DNA from: Herbaspirillum sp. RV1423
Lineage (GTDB): Bacteria > Pseudomonadota > Gammaproteobacteria > Burkholderiales > Burkholderiaceae_D
Length of the DNA: 64,000 nt
Assembly (NCBI RefSeq): GCF_000577615.1
Contig: NZ_CBXX010000006.1
Location: 124,001 to 188,000 of the forward strand
Direction: 5' to 3'
Positions 37,271 through 46,829 of this stretch are shown piece after piece. The notes beneath the pieces were generated by a model that was not told where the DNA came from, did not search any database, and saw only the letters and a list, made by a program, of their open reading frames with translations. Within the stretch, counting starts at the first letter, position 1. Every line of letters starts with the position of its first letter. Position numbers and translations under genes: made by a program.

Positions 37271-37313
37271 AATGCGAACAATTCTTATTTAGATTATTCG
37301 TCATTTAATCCAA
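37271..37313 (-). promoter_or_regulatory. hemP promoter with Fur box
   Basis: AATGCGAACAATTCTTATT (37271-37289) matches the 19-bp Fur box pattern (AATGATAATNATTCTCATT-like, 7-1-7). On the minus strand TTGGAT (complement of 37308-37313), 16 bases, TAAATA (complement of 37286-37291) gives a promoter whose -10 lies in the box. Iron-loaded Fur would block it. It likely drives hemP through exbD. Confidence 0.8.
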
Positions 37314-37379
37314 GATTGCAAGCTCTTTTGTGATTTGTTGCAGCTTTCTTTCTTATTGGAAATTTGACGGCTGATTTTT

Positions 37380-37428
37380 ATTGCCAAAAAAGAAAAACGC
37401 CCCGCTGCACAGGGCAAGCGGAGCGTTT
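37380..37428 (-). terminator. Terminator after mnmA
   Basis: AAACGCCCCGCT (37395-37406) pairs with AGCGGAGCGTTT (37417-37428) except for one C-T position. On the minus strand it runs into TTTTTCTTTTTTGG. It ends the nudix-mnmA transcript before the hemP promoter. Confidence 0.85.
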
Positions 37429-37446
37429 CGGAAGGGTGAAATATAC

Positions 37447-38541
37447 TCAGACCGATTCGATGATTCCGCCTCCCAGGCACACGTCGCCCTGATACAGCAC
37501 GGCAGACTGGCCGGGCGTGACGGCCCATTGCGGATCAGCGAAGCGCAGGTCGAAACGTTCGCCGGCGTCGCTGAACATGCAGGGTACATCTGCCTGACGG
37601 TAGCGCGTCTTGGCGCTGAGCGCGGTCGCTTCCGGCGCCGCGCCGGCGACCCAACTGATCTGGCTGGCGCCAAGTTGCGACGACAGCAGCCAAGGATGGT
37701 CGTGGCCTTGCACGATATACAACGTATTGTTGTCGACGTCCTTGCGGGCGACGTACCAGGCATCGCTGTTGCCGTCGGCGTTCTGGTGCGCCTTGATGCC
37801 GCCCAAGCCGATGCCTTTGCGTTGGCCCAGCGTGTAGAAGCTCAGGCCGACGTGTTCGCCGACGATGTCGCCTTCGGGTGTTTTCATCGGGCCGGGTTGG
37901 TACGACAGGTAACGGTTCAGGAACTCGCGGAAAGGCCGTTCGCCGATGAAGCAGATACCAGTCGAATCCTTCTTGGCGGCATTCGGCAGTTTCAGTTGTT
38001 CGGCGATCTTGCGCACCTCGGTCTTGTGGATTTCACCAAGCGGGAAGAGGGTTTTCGACAACTGCGCCTGGTTCAGCCGGTGCAGGAAATAGCTCTGATC
38101 CTTGCTGGCGTCGACCGCTTTCAGGAGTTCGAATTTGCCTGCCGCATTTTCGCGCACGCGCGCGTAGTGGCCGGTGGCGATCAGGTCGGCTCCCAGCAAC
38201 ATGGCGTGGTCGAGGAAGGCCTTGAATTTGATTTCAGCGTTGCACAACACATCGGGATTGGGCGTGCGTCCGGCCTGGTATTCGCGCAAGAATTCAGCGA
38301 ACACGCGGTCCTTGTACTCGGCCGCGAAATTGACTGCTTCGATGTCCACGCCGACCACGTCGGCCACGCTGGCCGCGTCGATCCAGTCCTGACGGGTCGA
38401 ACAATATTCGGAATCGTCGTCGTCCTCCCAGTTTTTCATGAACAGGCCGATGACTTCGTAGCCCCGTTCCTTCAGCAGCCAGGCCGATACCGACGAGTCG
38501 ACGCCGCCGGACATGCCAATCACTACTCTTTTCTTAGCCAT
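37447..38541 (-). CDS. mnmA: tRNA-specific 2-thiouridylase MnmA
   Basis: A 364-residue enzyme that puts sulfur on C2 of U34 in Lys, Glu and Gln tRNAs. The PP-loop is [14 protein letters not shown]; catalytic cysteines are C100 ([12 protein letters not shown]) and C197 ([10 protein letters not shown]). GGAG lies 7 bases before MAKKRVV, which I take as start. The start overlaps the nudix gene stop by 8 bases, so the two are coupled. Sua5 and MnmA, both anticodon-loop enzymes, are in this window but unlinked. Confidence 0.97.
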   Translation of the reverse strand: MAKKRVVIGMSGGVDSSVSAWLLKERGYEVIGLFMKNWEDDDDSEYCSTRQDWIDAASVADVVGVDIEAVNFAAEYKDRVFAEFLREYQAGRTPNPDVLCNAEIKFKAFLDHAMLLGADLIATGHYARVRENAAGKFELLKAVDASKDQSYFLHRLNQAQLSKTLFPLGEIHKTEVRKIAEQLKLPNAAKKDSTGICFIGERPFREFLNRYLSYQPGPMKTPEGDIVGEHVGLSFYTLGQRKGIGLGGIKAHQNADGNSDAWYVARKDVDNNTLYIVQGHDHPWLLSSQLGASQISWVAGAAPEATALSAKTRYRQADVPCMFSDAGERFDLRFADPQWAVTPGQSAVLYQGDVCLGGGIIESV

Positions 38542-39031
38542 GAAGCGCTCCGTTGGCAACGTGAACGCTGGCGTCGGTATACAGCAACGACAACGGCGCG
38601 CGCTGGCCGCTCAGATAGTCGTCCACACAGCGCAGGGCCAGCGGGCTGCGGTGGCGCTCGCAGCAGGCTGCGATTTCGTCGCGCGTCATCCACAGCGTGC
38701 GCAGGATGCCGGCATCCAATGGACGGTCGTGCTGCGCTCCCAGTTTGCCGGCAAAGGCAAAACGCAAGTAGGTCGTGTCGATGCCGCCGCGCATGGACGA
38801 AACATTGCGCGACATATACATGCCGACCAGTGCGGTCGGTTCGAAATCGTGCGCGGATTCTTCCAGCGTTTCCCGGATGACCGCGTGCGTAAGCGCTTCG
38901 CCTTCATCAAGGTGGCCGGCCGGTTGGTTCAGGCGCACACCGTCGCCGGCCTGCTCTTCAATCATCAAAAAACGGCCCTCGCGCTCGATAATCGCCGCGA
39001 CTGTGACGGAGGGCTTCCAGACTTCAGTCAT
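38534..39031 (-). CDS. nudJ: Nudix hydrolase, NudJ-like
   Basis: A 165-residue pyrophosphatase. The Nudix box is [22 protein letters not shown], with the metal-binding RExxEE intact but Ala where the classical box has Gly. N-terminal [21 protein letters not shown] and [10 protein letters not shown] match NudJ, which cleaves HMP-PP, CDP and similar nucleotides. AAGGA precedes this ATG; the longer frame is rejected. Coupling with mnmA (8-base overlap) matches the nudJ-mnmA order known in enterics. Confidence 0.9.
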   Translation of the reverse strand: MTEVWKPSVTVAAIIEREGRFLMIEEQAGDGVRLNQPAGHLDEGEALTHAVIRETLEESAHDFEPTALVGMYMSRNVSSMRGGIDTTYLRFAFAGKLGAQHDRPLDAGILRTLWMTRDEIAACCERHRSPLALRCVDDYLSGQRAPLSLLYTDASVHVANGALHG

Positions 39032-39197
39032 AATTTTCCTTACAAGAAGCGACATTTTACCGTGGCCAGGCAAAGCCTTCAGGGACGCGGCAGGATATGC
39101 GAGTTGCAACGCGGAGAACGGCTTTTGCGCAAAGTTGTTGATGTTTAAATTTTACGTGTAAGATTCCGGTAAGAATCAACAACTACAGGAGTTCTGA

Positions 39198-40313
39198 ATG
39201 AGGCTAGGCATCCCCGTCGAAAGTCGGGACGGAGAAACGCGCGTTGCGGCAACACCGGAAACGGTCAAGAAACTGGTTGCCGCCAAACATGAGGTGTTGG
39301 TGGAGTCGGGGGCCGGCATCAAATCCAGCATTACAGATGAGGCCTATGCCGCTGCCGGTGCGCACATTGTGTCGGCAAGCGATGTTTACGGCGCCGATGC
39401 CATCCTCAGGGTGCGCTCGCCCAGCGCGGACGAACGCGCCCGCCTGAAGTCCGGCACGGTCGTGGTCGGCATGCTCAATCCTTTCGACGCGGACAATATC
39501 GCCGCCATGGCGGCTGCCGGACTGACCGCCTTCGCGCTGGAAGCCGCGCCGCGCACCACGCGAGCACAGTCGATGGACGTGCTGTCTTCGCAAGCCAACA
39601 TTGCTGGTTACAAGGCCGTGCTGATGGCTGCCAATACTTATCAGCGCTTCATGCCGATGCTGATGACCGCGGCCGGCACCGTCAAGGCCGCGCGCATGCT
39701 GATCATGGGTGCCGGCGTGGCCGGTTTGCAGGCGATTGCGACGGCCAAGCGCCTCGGCGCGGTGATCGAAGCCTCCGATGTGCGACCCGCCGTCAAGGAG
39801 CAGATCGAATCGCTGGGCGCCAAATTCCTCGACGTACCCTTCATCACCGATGAAGAAAAGGAAATCGCCCAGGGTGTCGGCGGCTATGCCCGTCCGATGC
39901 CGGCCGACTGGATGCGCCGTCAGGCGGAGCTGGTGCATGAGCGCGCCAGGCAGGCCGACATCATCATCACCACCGCATTGATTCCGGGCCGCAAGGCGCC
40001 GGTGCTCATCAGCGAAGAGACCGTCAAGGCCATGAAGCCCGGTTCGGTCATCCTCGACATGGCGGTCGACCAGGGCGGCAACTGTCCGTTGTCCGAGCCG
40101 GGCAAGACAGTGATCAAACACGGCGTGTACATCATCGGCGAAGGCAACCTGGCGGCGCTGGTCGCAGCCGATGCGTCGGCGCTGTATGCACGCAACGTGC
40201 TCGACTTCCTCAAGCTGATCGTCGACGCTGAAGGCAAGCTGGTCATCAATCGCGAAGACGACATCGTCGCGGCGACCTTGCTGTGCAGCGGCGGCGAAGT
40301 GCTGCGCAAATAA
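39198..40313 (+). CDS. pntAA: NAD(P) transhydrogenase subunit alpha part 1
   Basis: A 371-residue soluble NAD(H)-binding domain I of proton-translocating transhydrogenase. MRLGIPVESRDGETRVAATPETVKKL (in parts), SSQANIAGYKAVLMAA, MGAGVAGLQAIATAKRLGA (Rossmann loop) and ASDVRPAVKEQ are diagnostic. It ends after domain I and lacks the membrane part, so the alpha subunit is split, as in Rhodospirillum. AGGAG lies before the ATG. panD separates it from pntAB. Confidence 0.96.
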   Translation: MRLGIPVESRDGETRVAATPETVKKLVAAKHEVLVESGAGIKSSITDEAYAAAGAHIVSASDVYGADAILRVRSPSADERARLKSGTVVVGMLNPFDADNIAAMAAAGLTAFALEAAPRTTRAQSMDVLSSQANIAGYKAVLMAANTYQRFMPMLMTAAGTVKAARMLIMGAGVAGLQAIATAKRLGAVIEASDVRPAVKEQIESLGAKFLDVPFITDEEKEIAQGVGGYARPMPADWMRRQAELVHERARQADIIITTALIPGRKAPVLISEETVKAMKPGSVILDMAVDQGGNCPLSEPGKTVIKHGVYIIGEGNLAALVAADASALYARNVLDFLKLIVDAEGKLVINREDDIVAATLLCSGGEVLRK

Positions 40314-40378
40314 AACATCATCCAATCCATGCCGGTTCGCGTAAGCGATTCGGGCCAGAGTAAAAAGAGTAAAGCCTT

Positions 40379-40741
40379 ATGCAACGTATCATGCTGCGCG
40401 CGAAGATCCACCGCGCGACTGTAACCGAATGCGACCTGAACTACGAAGGTTCCTGCGGTATCGACGAAGACCTGCTGGAAGCCGCCGATATCCGTGAATT
40501 CGAAAAGATCGAGCTGTACAACGTCAACAACGGCGAACGCTTCTCCACCTACGCTATCCGCGGCAAGCGTGGCAGCGGCGAGATTTCCCTCAATGGCGCG
40601 GCGGCCCGTCGCGCGCATCTGGGCGATCTGCTGATCATCTGCACCTATGCACCCATGACGGATGCAGAAATCGCCAGCTATGTACCCAAGATCGTATTCG
40701 TCGACGACAAGAATCACATCACCAGCCTGAAGACCATATAA
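40379..40741 (+). CDS. panD: Aspartate 1-decarboxylase proenzyme
   Basis: A 120-residue pyruvoyl enzyme making beta-alanine for pantothenate and CoA. The self-cleavage site is G24-S25 in YEGSCGID, which yields the pyruvoyl group. [28 protein letters not shown] and [15 protein letters not shown] are conserved. Its gene is inserted between pntAA (65-base gap) and pntAB (55-base gap) in the same direction, an unusual home; panB and panC are not near. Confidence 0.97.
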   Translation: MQRIMLRAKIHRATVTECDLNYEGSCGIDEDLLEAADIREFEKIELYNVNNGERFSTYAIRGKRGSGEISLNGAAARRAHLGDLLIICTYAPMTDAEIASYVPKIVFVDDKNHITSLKTI

Positions 40742-40796
40742 AACCAAGCAGGTCGCGGCATGAACGGATGCCGCCACCACAGAAAGGAATGACATC

Positions 40797-41114
40797 ATGG
40801 AAGTCAGCCACACCATCATCAACCTGATCATCTTTGTGCTGGCGATTTACGTCGGCTACCACGTGGTCTGGACCGTCACGCCCGCCTTGCACACGCCGCT
40901 GATGGCGGTCACCAATGCGATTTCGGCGATCATCATCATCGGTGCCATGCTGGCGGCGGGCCTGACCGAAGGACCAATTGGCCGCATTGCCGGCACGCTG
41001 GCCGTGGCGCTGGCGGCAGTCAACGTCTTCGGCGGTTTCATGGTCACGCAGCGCATGCTGGAGATGTTCAAGAAAAAAGAACCCAAGATCAAGACAGACA
41101 AGGCGGGGGCATAA
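40797..41114 (+). CDS. pntAB: NAD(P) transhydrogenase subunit alpha part 2
   Basis: A 105-residue membrane protein with three to four helices, the small transmembrane part of the alpha subunit. LIIFVLAIYVGYHVVWTVTPALHTPLMAVTNAISAI (in parts), and NVFGGFMVTQRMLEMFKKKE near the end are conserved. It is homologous to the C-terminal part of E. coli PntA. AAAGGA lies before the ATG. pntB starts two bases after its stop. Confidence 0.96.
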   Translation: MEVSHTIINLIIFVLAIYVGYHVVWTVTPALHTPLMAVTNAISAIIIIGAMLAAGLTEGPIGRIAGTLAVALAAVNVFGGFMVTQRMLEMFKKKEPKIKTDKAGA

Positions 41115-41116
41115 GC

Positions 41117-42553
41117 ATGAGCATGAATCTGGTAACCCTGCTGTACCTGGTGGCCTCGGTCTGCTTCATCCAGGCGTTGAAAGGTTTGTCGCATCCGTCG
41201 ACGGCACGCCGCGGCAATGCCTTCGGTATCGCCGGCATGACGATTGCCGTCGTCACGACATTGGCCTTGATCATCAAGCTCAAGGGCGACATGCCGACAT
41301 CAGGCATTGGCCTCTGGCTGGTCGCCGGCGGCGTGGTGGTGGGCGGCGGCATTGGCGCGTATCTGGCCAAGAGCGTCGAGATGACCAAGATGCCGGAGCT
41401 GGTCGCGGCGATGCACTCGCTGATCGGCCTGGCGGCGGTCTGTATCGCGGTTGCGGCCGTTGCCGAACCGTGGGCGTTCAACATCGCCGCGCACGGCGAG
41501 GCAATTCCGTTGGGAAATCGTGTTGAATTGTTCATCGGCACCTTCGTCGGCGCGATCACCTTCTCCGGTTCGGTGATTGCGTTCGGCAAGCTGTCGGGCA
41601 AATACAAGTTCCGCCTGTTCCAGGGCGCGCCGGTGAGCTTCTCCGGCCAGCACATGCTGAACCTGCTGCTGGCGGTGGCGATGATCGGCTTCGGCATCAT
41701 CTTCGTGCTGACGCAACATTGGCTGCCGTTCGTCATCATGGCGGCAATCGCTTTCGTGCTGGGCGTGCTGATCATTATCCCCATCGGCGGCGCCGACATG
41801 CCGGTGGTGGTGTCGATGTTGAACAGCTATTCCGGCTGGGCGGCGGCAGGCATCGGCTTCTCGCTGAACAATGCGATGCTGATCATCGCCGGTTCGCTGG
41901 TCGGTTCCTCCGGCGCGATCCTGTCCTACATCATGTGCAAGGCGATGAACCGTTCGTTCTTCAATGTGATTCTGGGTGGTTTCGGCGGCGACGCGGCAGC
42001 GGCCACGGCTGGCGGCGCGCAGGCGCAACGCAACGTCAAGTCCGGTTCGGCTGACGATGCCGCCTTCCTGATGGGCAATGCGGAAACCGTGATCATCGTC
42101 CCCGGCTACGGCCTGGCAGTGGCGCGCGCGCAGCATGCGCTGAAGGAACTGACGGAGAAGCTGACCCACAAGGGCGTGATCGTCAAGTACGCGATCCACC
42201 CGGTGGCCGGACGTATGCCGGGACACATGAACGTGCTGCTGGCTGAAGCCGAAGTGCCTTACGACCAGGTCTTCGAAATGGAAGACATCAACAGCGAGTT
42301 CGGCCAGGCCGACGTGGTGCTGGTGCTGGGCGCCAACGACGTGGTCAACCCGGCGGCGAAAGATCCGAAGTCGCCGATCGCCGGCATGCCGATTCTGGAG
42401 GCGTACAAGGCCAAGACCGTCATCGTCAACAAGCGTTCGATGGCCGCCGGCTACGCCGGTCTGGACAATGAACTGTTCTACATGGACAAGACCATGATGG
42501 TGTTTGGCGATGCCAAGAAGGTCATCGAGGATATGGTCAAGGCTGTCGAGTAG
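41117..42553 (+). CDS. pntB: NAD(P) transhydrogenase subunit beta
   Basis: A 478-residue subunit with about nine membrane helices (residues 1-265) and a C-terminal NADP(H)-binding domain III (from about 300). MPVVVSMLNSYSGWAAAGIGF is the conserved membrane loop; VIIVPGYGLAVARAQHAL and HPVAGRMPGHMNVLLAEA bind NADP. The complex uses the proton gradient to make NADPH from NADH. It completes the pntAA-panD-pntAB-pntB cluster and is closed by a terminator. Confidence 0.97.
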   Translation: MSMNLVTLLYLVASVCFIQALKGLSHPSTARRGNAFGIAGMTIAVVTTLALIIKLKGDMPTSGIGLWLVAGGVVVGGGIGAYLAKSVEMTKMPELVAAMHSLIGLAAVCIAVAAVAEPWAFNIAAHGEAIPLGNRVELFIGTFVGAITFSGSVIAFGKLSGKYKFRLFQGAPVSFSGQHMLNLLLAVAMIGFGIIFVLTQHWLPFVIMAAIAFVLGVLIIIPIGGADMPVVVSMLNSYSGWAAAGIGFSLNNAMLIIAGSLVGSSGAILSYIMCKAMNRSFFNVILGGFGGDAAAATAGGAQAQRNVKSGSADDAAFLMGNAETVIIVPGYGLAVARAQHALKELTEKLTHKGVIVKYAIHPVAGRMPGHMNVLLAEAEVPYDQVFEMEDINSEFGQADVVLVLGANDVVNPAAKDPKSPIAGMPILEAYKAKTVIVNKRSMAAGYAGLDNELFYMDKTMMVFGDAKKVIEDMVKAVE

Positions 42554-42574
42554 TCGCTGTCCCGACAAATTGAC

Positions 42575-42610
42575 AAAAAAGCCGCTGGAGTCGAACCCAG
42601 CGGCTTTTTT
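42575..42610. terminator. Bidirectional terminator
   Basis: AAAAAAGCCGCTGG-AGTCGAAC-CCAGCGGCTTTTTT is a perfect 14-bp stem. It separates convergent pntB and upp. Confidence 0.95.
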
Positions 42611-42625
42611 CATCTTCGGCGGGAA

Positions 42626-43273
42626 TTACTTGGTGCCGAAAATCCTGTCCCCAGCATCCCCCAGGCCCGGCACGATGTAAGCGTGATCGTCCAGATGGGA
42701 ATCCAGCGAGGCGACGTATAGTTTGACGTCCGGATGCGCGTCTTGAAACGTCTTGACGCCTTCCGGCGCCGCCACCAGCGCAACGAAGATGATCTGTTCG
42801 GCGGGCACGCCGCGTTTTTTCAGCGCATCGACGGCATGGACCGCCGAGTTGCCGGTGGCGACCATCGGATCGCACAGGATCATGGTGCGATCCTGTAGAT
42901 CCGGCAGGCGCACGAGATATTCCACCGGTTGATGCTGTTCGTTGCGATACACGCCGATGTGGCCGACGCGCGCCGACGGGATCAATTCCAGCAGACCGTC
43001 GCTCATGCCGACGCCGGCGCGCAGCACCGGCACGATCGCCAGCTTCTTGCCGGCGATCACCGGGGCTTCGTAAGTCACCAGAGGCGTTTCGATGGATTCG
43101 GTGGTCAGCGGCAGATCGCGCGTGATTTCGTAGCCCATCAGCAAGGTGATCTCGCGCAGCAGTTCGCGGAAGGTGCGCGTCGACGTGCGTTTGTCGCGCA
43201 TATGCGAAAGCTTGTGCTGGATCAGCGGATGGTCAAGGATATAAAGATTGGGAAAGCGTGGATCCTGTTTCAT
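42626..43273 (-). CDS. upp: Uracil phosphoribosyltransferase
   Basis: A 215-residue salvage enzyme converting uracil and PRPP to UMP. The PRPP loop reads [32 protein letters not shown] and the C-terminal [15 protein letters not shown] are diagnostic of bacterial Upp. I start at MKQDPRFP, the usual N-terminus (LxxPxxxxKL follows as [14 protein letters not shown]). The frame extends 17 codons more without homology. It is alone between convergent pntB and the upstream hydroxylase gene. Confidence 0.97.
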   Translation of the reverse strand: MKQDPRFPNLYILDHPLIQHKLSHMRDKRTSTRTFRELLREITLLMGYEITRDLPLTTESIETPLVTYEAPVIAGKKLAIVPVLRAGVGMSDGLLELIPSARVGHIGVYRNEQHQPVEYLVRLPDLQDRTMILCDPMVATGNSAVHAVDALKKRGVPAEQIIFVALVAAPEGVKTFQDAHPDVKLYVASLDSHLDDHAYIVPGLGDAGDRIFGTK

Positions 43274-43383
43274 GGCATATTCGTAAATAGCGCCGTCATT
43301 AGCGGCAGTAGCGCATTGTCTCATGCCGGATGAAGCTGCCGGCCGTCATCAAGGGAAGCTACGCTTATGTTGGTGCGCCGGGT

Positions 43384-44532
43384 CTATCGCCAACCGAACA
43401 TAAACTGATGCGCCAGCAGGCGTTTGGCCGGCGCGATCACGTCAAGCAGCCCCAGCGTGCCGCCGAGGAAAACCTGCGATGGATAGCCGTCTGGCGCGCT
43501 GGCAAAAATGCGCGCCATGGCATCTGTCAGTCCGATGGTCAACTGGCGGTCATCGCGGCGTTGTCTGGCAAATTGCTCCAGCGTTGTCGGCGAGCGGTCG
43601 CGCGCCAGCATGCTCGATAATACTTTGGCGTCGCGCAGCCCCAGGTTGAAGCCTTGTCCGGCAACCGGATGCAGCGTCTGCGCGGCGTTGCCGACGGCAA
43701 TCACCCGGGCTGAAGCAGGCGGCTTCGCATTCAGGCCGAGCGGATAGCTATTGCGCACGCCGAGTCTGCAGAAGCGTCCGAGGCGTCCGCCGAACGCCTG
43801 TCCGAGCGCCCGCAGGAAGTCCGTATCGTCAAGCGCCAGCAAGCGGCCGGCCGTGTCAGGACGCGCACACCATACCAAGGCATAGCCGTCATGATGCGGC
43901 AACAGGGCCAGCGGGCCTTCGGCGGTGAAACGCTCGAACGCGCAATGGGTTATCTCGTGCGTGACGCCGACATGAGCGACAATGGCGACCTGGTTGTAAT
44001 CGCGCTGCAGCGGTTTTGCCGTCTGTTCGGAAAAAATGCCGCCTTCGGCTTGCACGACGACGGCCGTATCGAGTTTGCTGCCATCGGCCAGATGCACTTC
44101 GAGGGCAGGTTTGGATTCGTCGATTGCCACAACCCGGGACGGTCGCAAAACGGTCATGCCGCTATCGTTGAGGATGGCCGTCAACGCGGAGACCATTGCC
44201 CCATAGTGCATGACGTAGCCAAGCGCAGGCAGATCATAGTCTTCACATTGGATCACGGTGCGACCGAAATGGCCGCGCCGCGATACATGGATGCGATGAA
44301 TTTCGCCGGCGTTGCCAGCCATGCGGGGCCAGGCGCCGATTTGGTCCAGGATTTGCCGGCTGCCATACGACAAGGCGAGCGTGCGGGGATCTTGCGCTGC
44401 CTGGTCGGCAGATTTGGCGTCAATGATGGCGATGCGCGCCGCCGGCATGCCGCGTTGCCGCAGTAATGCGGCAACACTCAGGCCCACTGGGCCTGCGCCG
44501 CAGATGACGACATCGAAATCGGTGGTATTCAT
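43384..44532 (-). CDS. UbiH/UbiF/VisC family FAD-dependent monooxygenase
   Basis: A 382-residue flavoprotein hydroxylase. FDVVICGAGPVGLSVAALL is the FAD dinucleotide fold; DPRTLALSYGSRQIL is a UbiH-type motif; GNAAQTLHPVAGQGFNLGLRDA is the second FAD stretch. Members hydroxylate the ring of ubiquinone intermediates. UbiH (C6 position) is the best guess, but UbiF, UbiI and UbiL types cannot be separated by eye. It is transcribed toward upp with 110 bases between them and no partner ubi gene adjacent. Confidence 0.85.
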   Translation of the reverse strand: MNTTDFDVVICGAGPVGLSVAALLRQRGMPAARIAIIDAKSADQAAQDPRTLALSYGSRQILDQIGAWPRMAGNAGEIHRIHVSRRGHFGRTVIQCEDYDLPALGYVMHYGAMVSALTAILNDSGMTVLRPSRVVAIDESKPALEVHLADGSKLDTAVVVQAEGGIFSEQTAKPLQRDYNQVAIVAHVGVTHEITHCAFERFTAEGPLALLPHHDGYALVWCARPDTAGRLLALDDTDFLRALGQAFGGRLGRFCRLGVRNSYPLGLNAKPPASARVIAVGNAAQTLHPVAGQGFNLGLRDAKVLSSMLARDRSPTTLEQFARQRRDDRQLTIGLTDAMARIFASAPDGYPSQVFLGGTLGLLDVIAPAKRLLAHQFMFGWR

Positions 44533-44652
44533 ATAGGAAAGTCATATTGGCGCCGCGTGGCGCATGATTTTCCTATTGTAGTGCTTTCCGCAGGCGGAAG
44601 CATGTTTGCGGGATGCGAAACAAGGCAGGCATTGCTGCCAGCCTTGCCCGGA

Positions 44653-46206
44653 TTATGCTGCAGTTTTGCTCATCTCCAGCATGGTGCGTTTCGTGGCCGG
44701 CGAAGTGTCCACATGAAGGTTGTGCCAATTGACCTTGATGTTCCTATTGCGCCCTTCCTCGGTGAAAGTGTGGATGAATTCGATGATGTCGGGATCGATA
44801 TAATCGACATGGTTGGCATCGATAATAAGCGCCGAATCAGGCGCAATGCTGAGTAGATGGCGTCTTAGCATGACTTTGCCAAGGAATGAAACGTCCTTGC
44901 GAAAAACCAGCAGATAGTGATTGTCGTACTGAGCGAATGTAAAGGTATTGCGCAGATTGACGGTCAGGGTCAGTGCGATGCACGTGCCAAGTCCGATCAG
45001 AATACCCATCAGCAGGTCAAAGGCGATCACGCCGATGATGGTTGCGGAGAAAGCTGCGAAATAATAAAAACCTTGCTTGGCAGTGGCAAGAAATATGGAT
45101 GGCTTGGCCAGCTTGAATCCCGTATGCAGCAGGATGGCGGCCAGGCAGGCAAGCGGGATCAGGTTGAGCAGTTCATCGAGAGCGAACATGCAGATCAGCA
45201 GCAGCGCACCATGAAATATCGCCGACAGCTTGCTGCGCGCACCGGCATGCACATTGGCTGAGCCGCGCACGATAACGGAGGTGATGGGCAATCCGCCCAA
45301 CGCGCCGGAGACCAGATTACCTACGCCTTGTGCCGCAAGTTCGCGATTGGGATCGGCGCGGCGTTTGCTTCGATCAAGTTGTTCCACCGCTTCCAGGCTT
45401 AACAGCGTCTCCAGGCTGGCAACGATCGCCAGCGTCAAAGCGACGGTCCAGACGTCGAAGCGCCATAGCTGACCGAGATCGGGAAAGACGAAGGTTTTCG
45501 TCAGGTCTTCCAAGGAACGCAATGCCGGCAGATCGACGCGATGCTCGGAAGGCGGCGCCAGATGAGGCGATGTCATGTCCAGCAGCCAGGTGATGGCGAT
45601 GCCGACGGCGACCACAACCAGGGGCGCCGCGAGCGAGCGCACGATGGCGTATCGGCGCATCTTTTTCGTTTCCCAGGTAAACAGGATGAGCAGGCTGAGC
45701 AGTGCAATGCCGGCGGCAGTCACGGAAACGTGGCCGAATGCGGTCCGGACGACCGAGGCTGCGCCGGCGTGGCTGGAGCCGTCTTCTTCCATGCCCAGCG
45801 CCAATGGAATCTGTTTGACGATCAGTAGAATGCCGATGGCGGCCAGCATGCCCTTGATGACCGATGACGGCGTATATGCGGCAAAACGGCCCGCCTTGAG
45901 TAAGCTGAATACAATCTGAAAAATCCCTGCCAGAACGACTGCCGTGAGGAAGGCGCTAAAGCTGCCCAGTTGCGCAATGGCGCCGACGACAATGACGATC
46001 ATGCCCGCTGCCGGTCCGCTGACGCTGATGGATGAGCCGCTGAGCGCTGCCACCACCAGGCCGCCGACGATGCCGGCAATCATGCCGGAGATGGGGGCGA
46101 CGCCCGAGGCGTTGGCAATGCCCAGGCACAATGGCAAGGCGATAAGAAACACCACGATGCCAGCGAGCAGGTCGTTCTTGAGCGAAAGTAATGGCGATGT
46201 TTTCAT
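44653..46206 (-). CDS. SulP family anion transporter
   Basis: A 517-residue inner-membrane protein with 12-14 helices. NDLLAGIVVFLIALPLCLGIANASGVAP and SGSSISVSGPAAGM are the N-terminal SulP hallmarks. The C-terminal part (about residues 420-500, DNHYLLVFRKDVSFLGK and LIIDANHVDYIDPDIIEFI) is a STAS-like domain. Its start overlaps the stop of a beta-carbonic anhydrase gene by 4 bases (ATGA), and SulP proteins so paired are usually bicarbonate transporters; sulfate is the alternative. Confidence 0.88.
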   Translation of the reverse strand: MKTSPLLSLKNDLLAGIVVFLIALPLCLGIANASGVAPISGMIAGIVGGLVVAALSGSSISVSGPAAGMIVIVVGAIAQLGSFSAFLTAVVLAGIFQIVFSLLKAGRFAAYTPSSVIKGMLAAIGILLIVKQIPLALGMEEDGSSHAGAASVVRTAFGHVSVTAAGIALLSLLILFTWETKKMRRYAIVRSLAAPLVVVAVGIAITWLLDMTSPHLAPPSEHRVDLPALRSLEDLTKTFVFPDLGQLWRFDVWTVALTLAIVASLETLLSLEAVEQLDRSKRRADPNRELAAQGVGNLVSGALGGLPITSVIVRGSANVHAGARSKLSAIFHGALLLICMFALDELLNLIPLACLAAILLHTGFKLAKPSIFLATAKQGFYYFAAFSATIIGVIAFDLLMGILIGLGTCIALTLTVNLRNTFTFAQYDNHYLLVFRKDVSFLGKVMLRRHLLSIAPDSALIIDANHVDYIDPDIIEFIHTFTEEGRNRNIKVNWHNLHVDTSPATKRTMLEMSKTAA

Positions 46207-46829
46207 GTCTGCATATATCCTTTGACTGGTTCAGTTTCTGCTGGCTTACCGGGATAAAGAACTCTCAACAGTCCGTCGTTCAGGCCGAATATCCATCCAT
46301 GCAGACTGATGCTGTGTTGTGCCTGAAGGACGATGGGCAGTTGCGAGAGCGTGTCGATCTGGTCGAGTACGTTGAGTTCCGCGAGACGGTCGGCGCGCAG
46401 CTCCACGGTGGGCAAGGCGGCAAGTTCGTCCTGATGGCGCAGCGCCAGTCGCCGTAATTGCGCAATATGCTGGTTGACTGCCGGAATGTCCGGATTCGGC
46501 GGACGCATGGAGGCCATGACGCCGCCGCATTGATAATGTCCGCAAACGATGATGTGCGACACCTTCAGCACTTTTACTGCATATTCGATGACGCCGATTG
46601 CGTTGATGTCTTCAGCGGCGATGAGGTTGGCGATATTGCGATGTACGAACAATTCGCCAGAGGAGGAATGCGTGATTTTTTCGGCCGGCACCCTGCTGTC
46701 TGCGCAACTTATCCAAAGCGTGTCGGGTTGCTGGCCTTCTGCAATACGTTTGAAAAAATCGGGGTCGCGCATGCGCGTCTCGCTGGCCCAGGCAACGTTC
46801 TGGGCCAGCATCAATTTCTGATGACTCAT
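46203..46829 (-). CDS. can: Beta-class carbonic anhydrase
   Basis: A 208-residue zinc enzyme that interconverts CO2 and bicarbonate. Zinc ligands C42, H98 and C101 (SCADSRVP and CGHYQCGG) and the D44-R46 dyad are all present. Length fits CynT/Can types. Translationally coupled to the SulP transporter gene, so hydration of CO2 and anion transport are linked. The purK and Sua5 enzymes in this window both use bicarbonate, but no genetic link exists. Confidence 0.95.
   Translation of the reverse strand: MSHQKLMLAQNVAWASETRMRDPDFFKRIAEGQQPDTLWISCADSRVPAEKITHSSSGELFVHRNIANLIAAEDINAIGVIEYAVKVLKVSHIIVCGHYQCGGVMASMRPPNPDIPAVNQHIAQLRRLALRHQDELAALPTVELRADRLAELNVLDQIDTLSQLPIVLQAQHSISLHGWIFGLNDGLLRVLYPGKPAETEPVKGYMQT

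Noticed and set aside
42589..42597. GTCGAACC string resembling a tRNA T-loop
   Set aside because: It is the loop of the perfect terminator stem between pntB and upp; no cloverleaf can be built.
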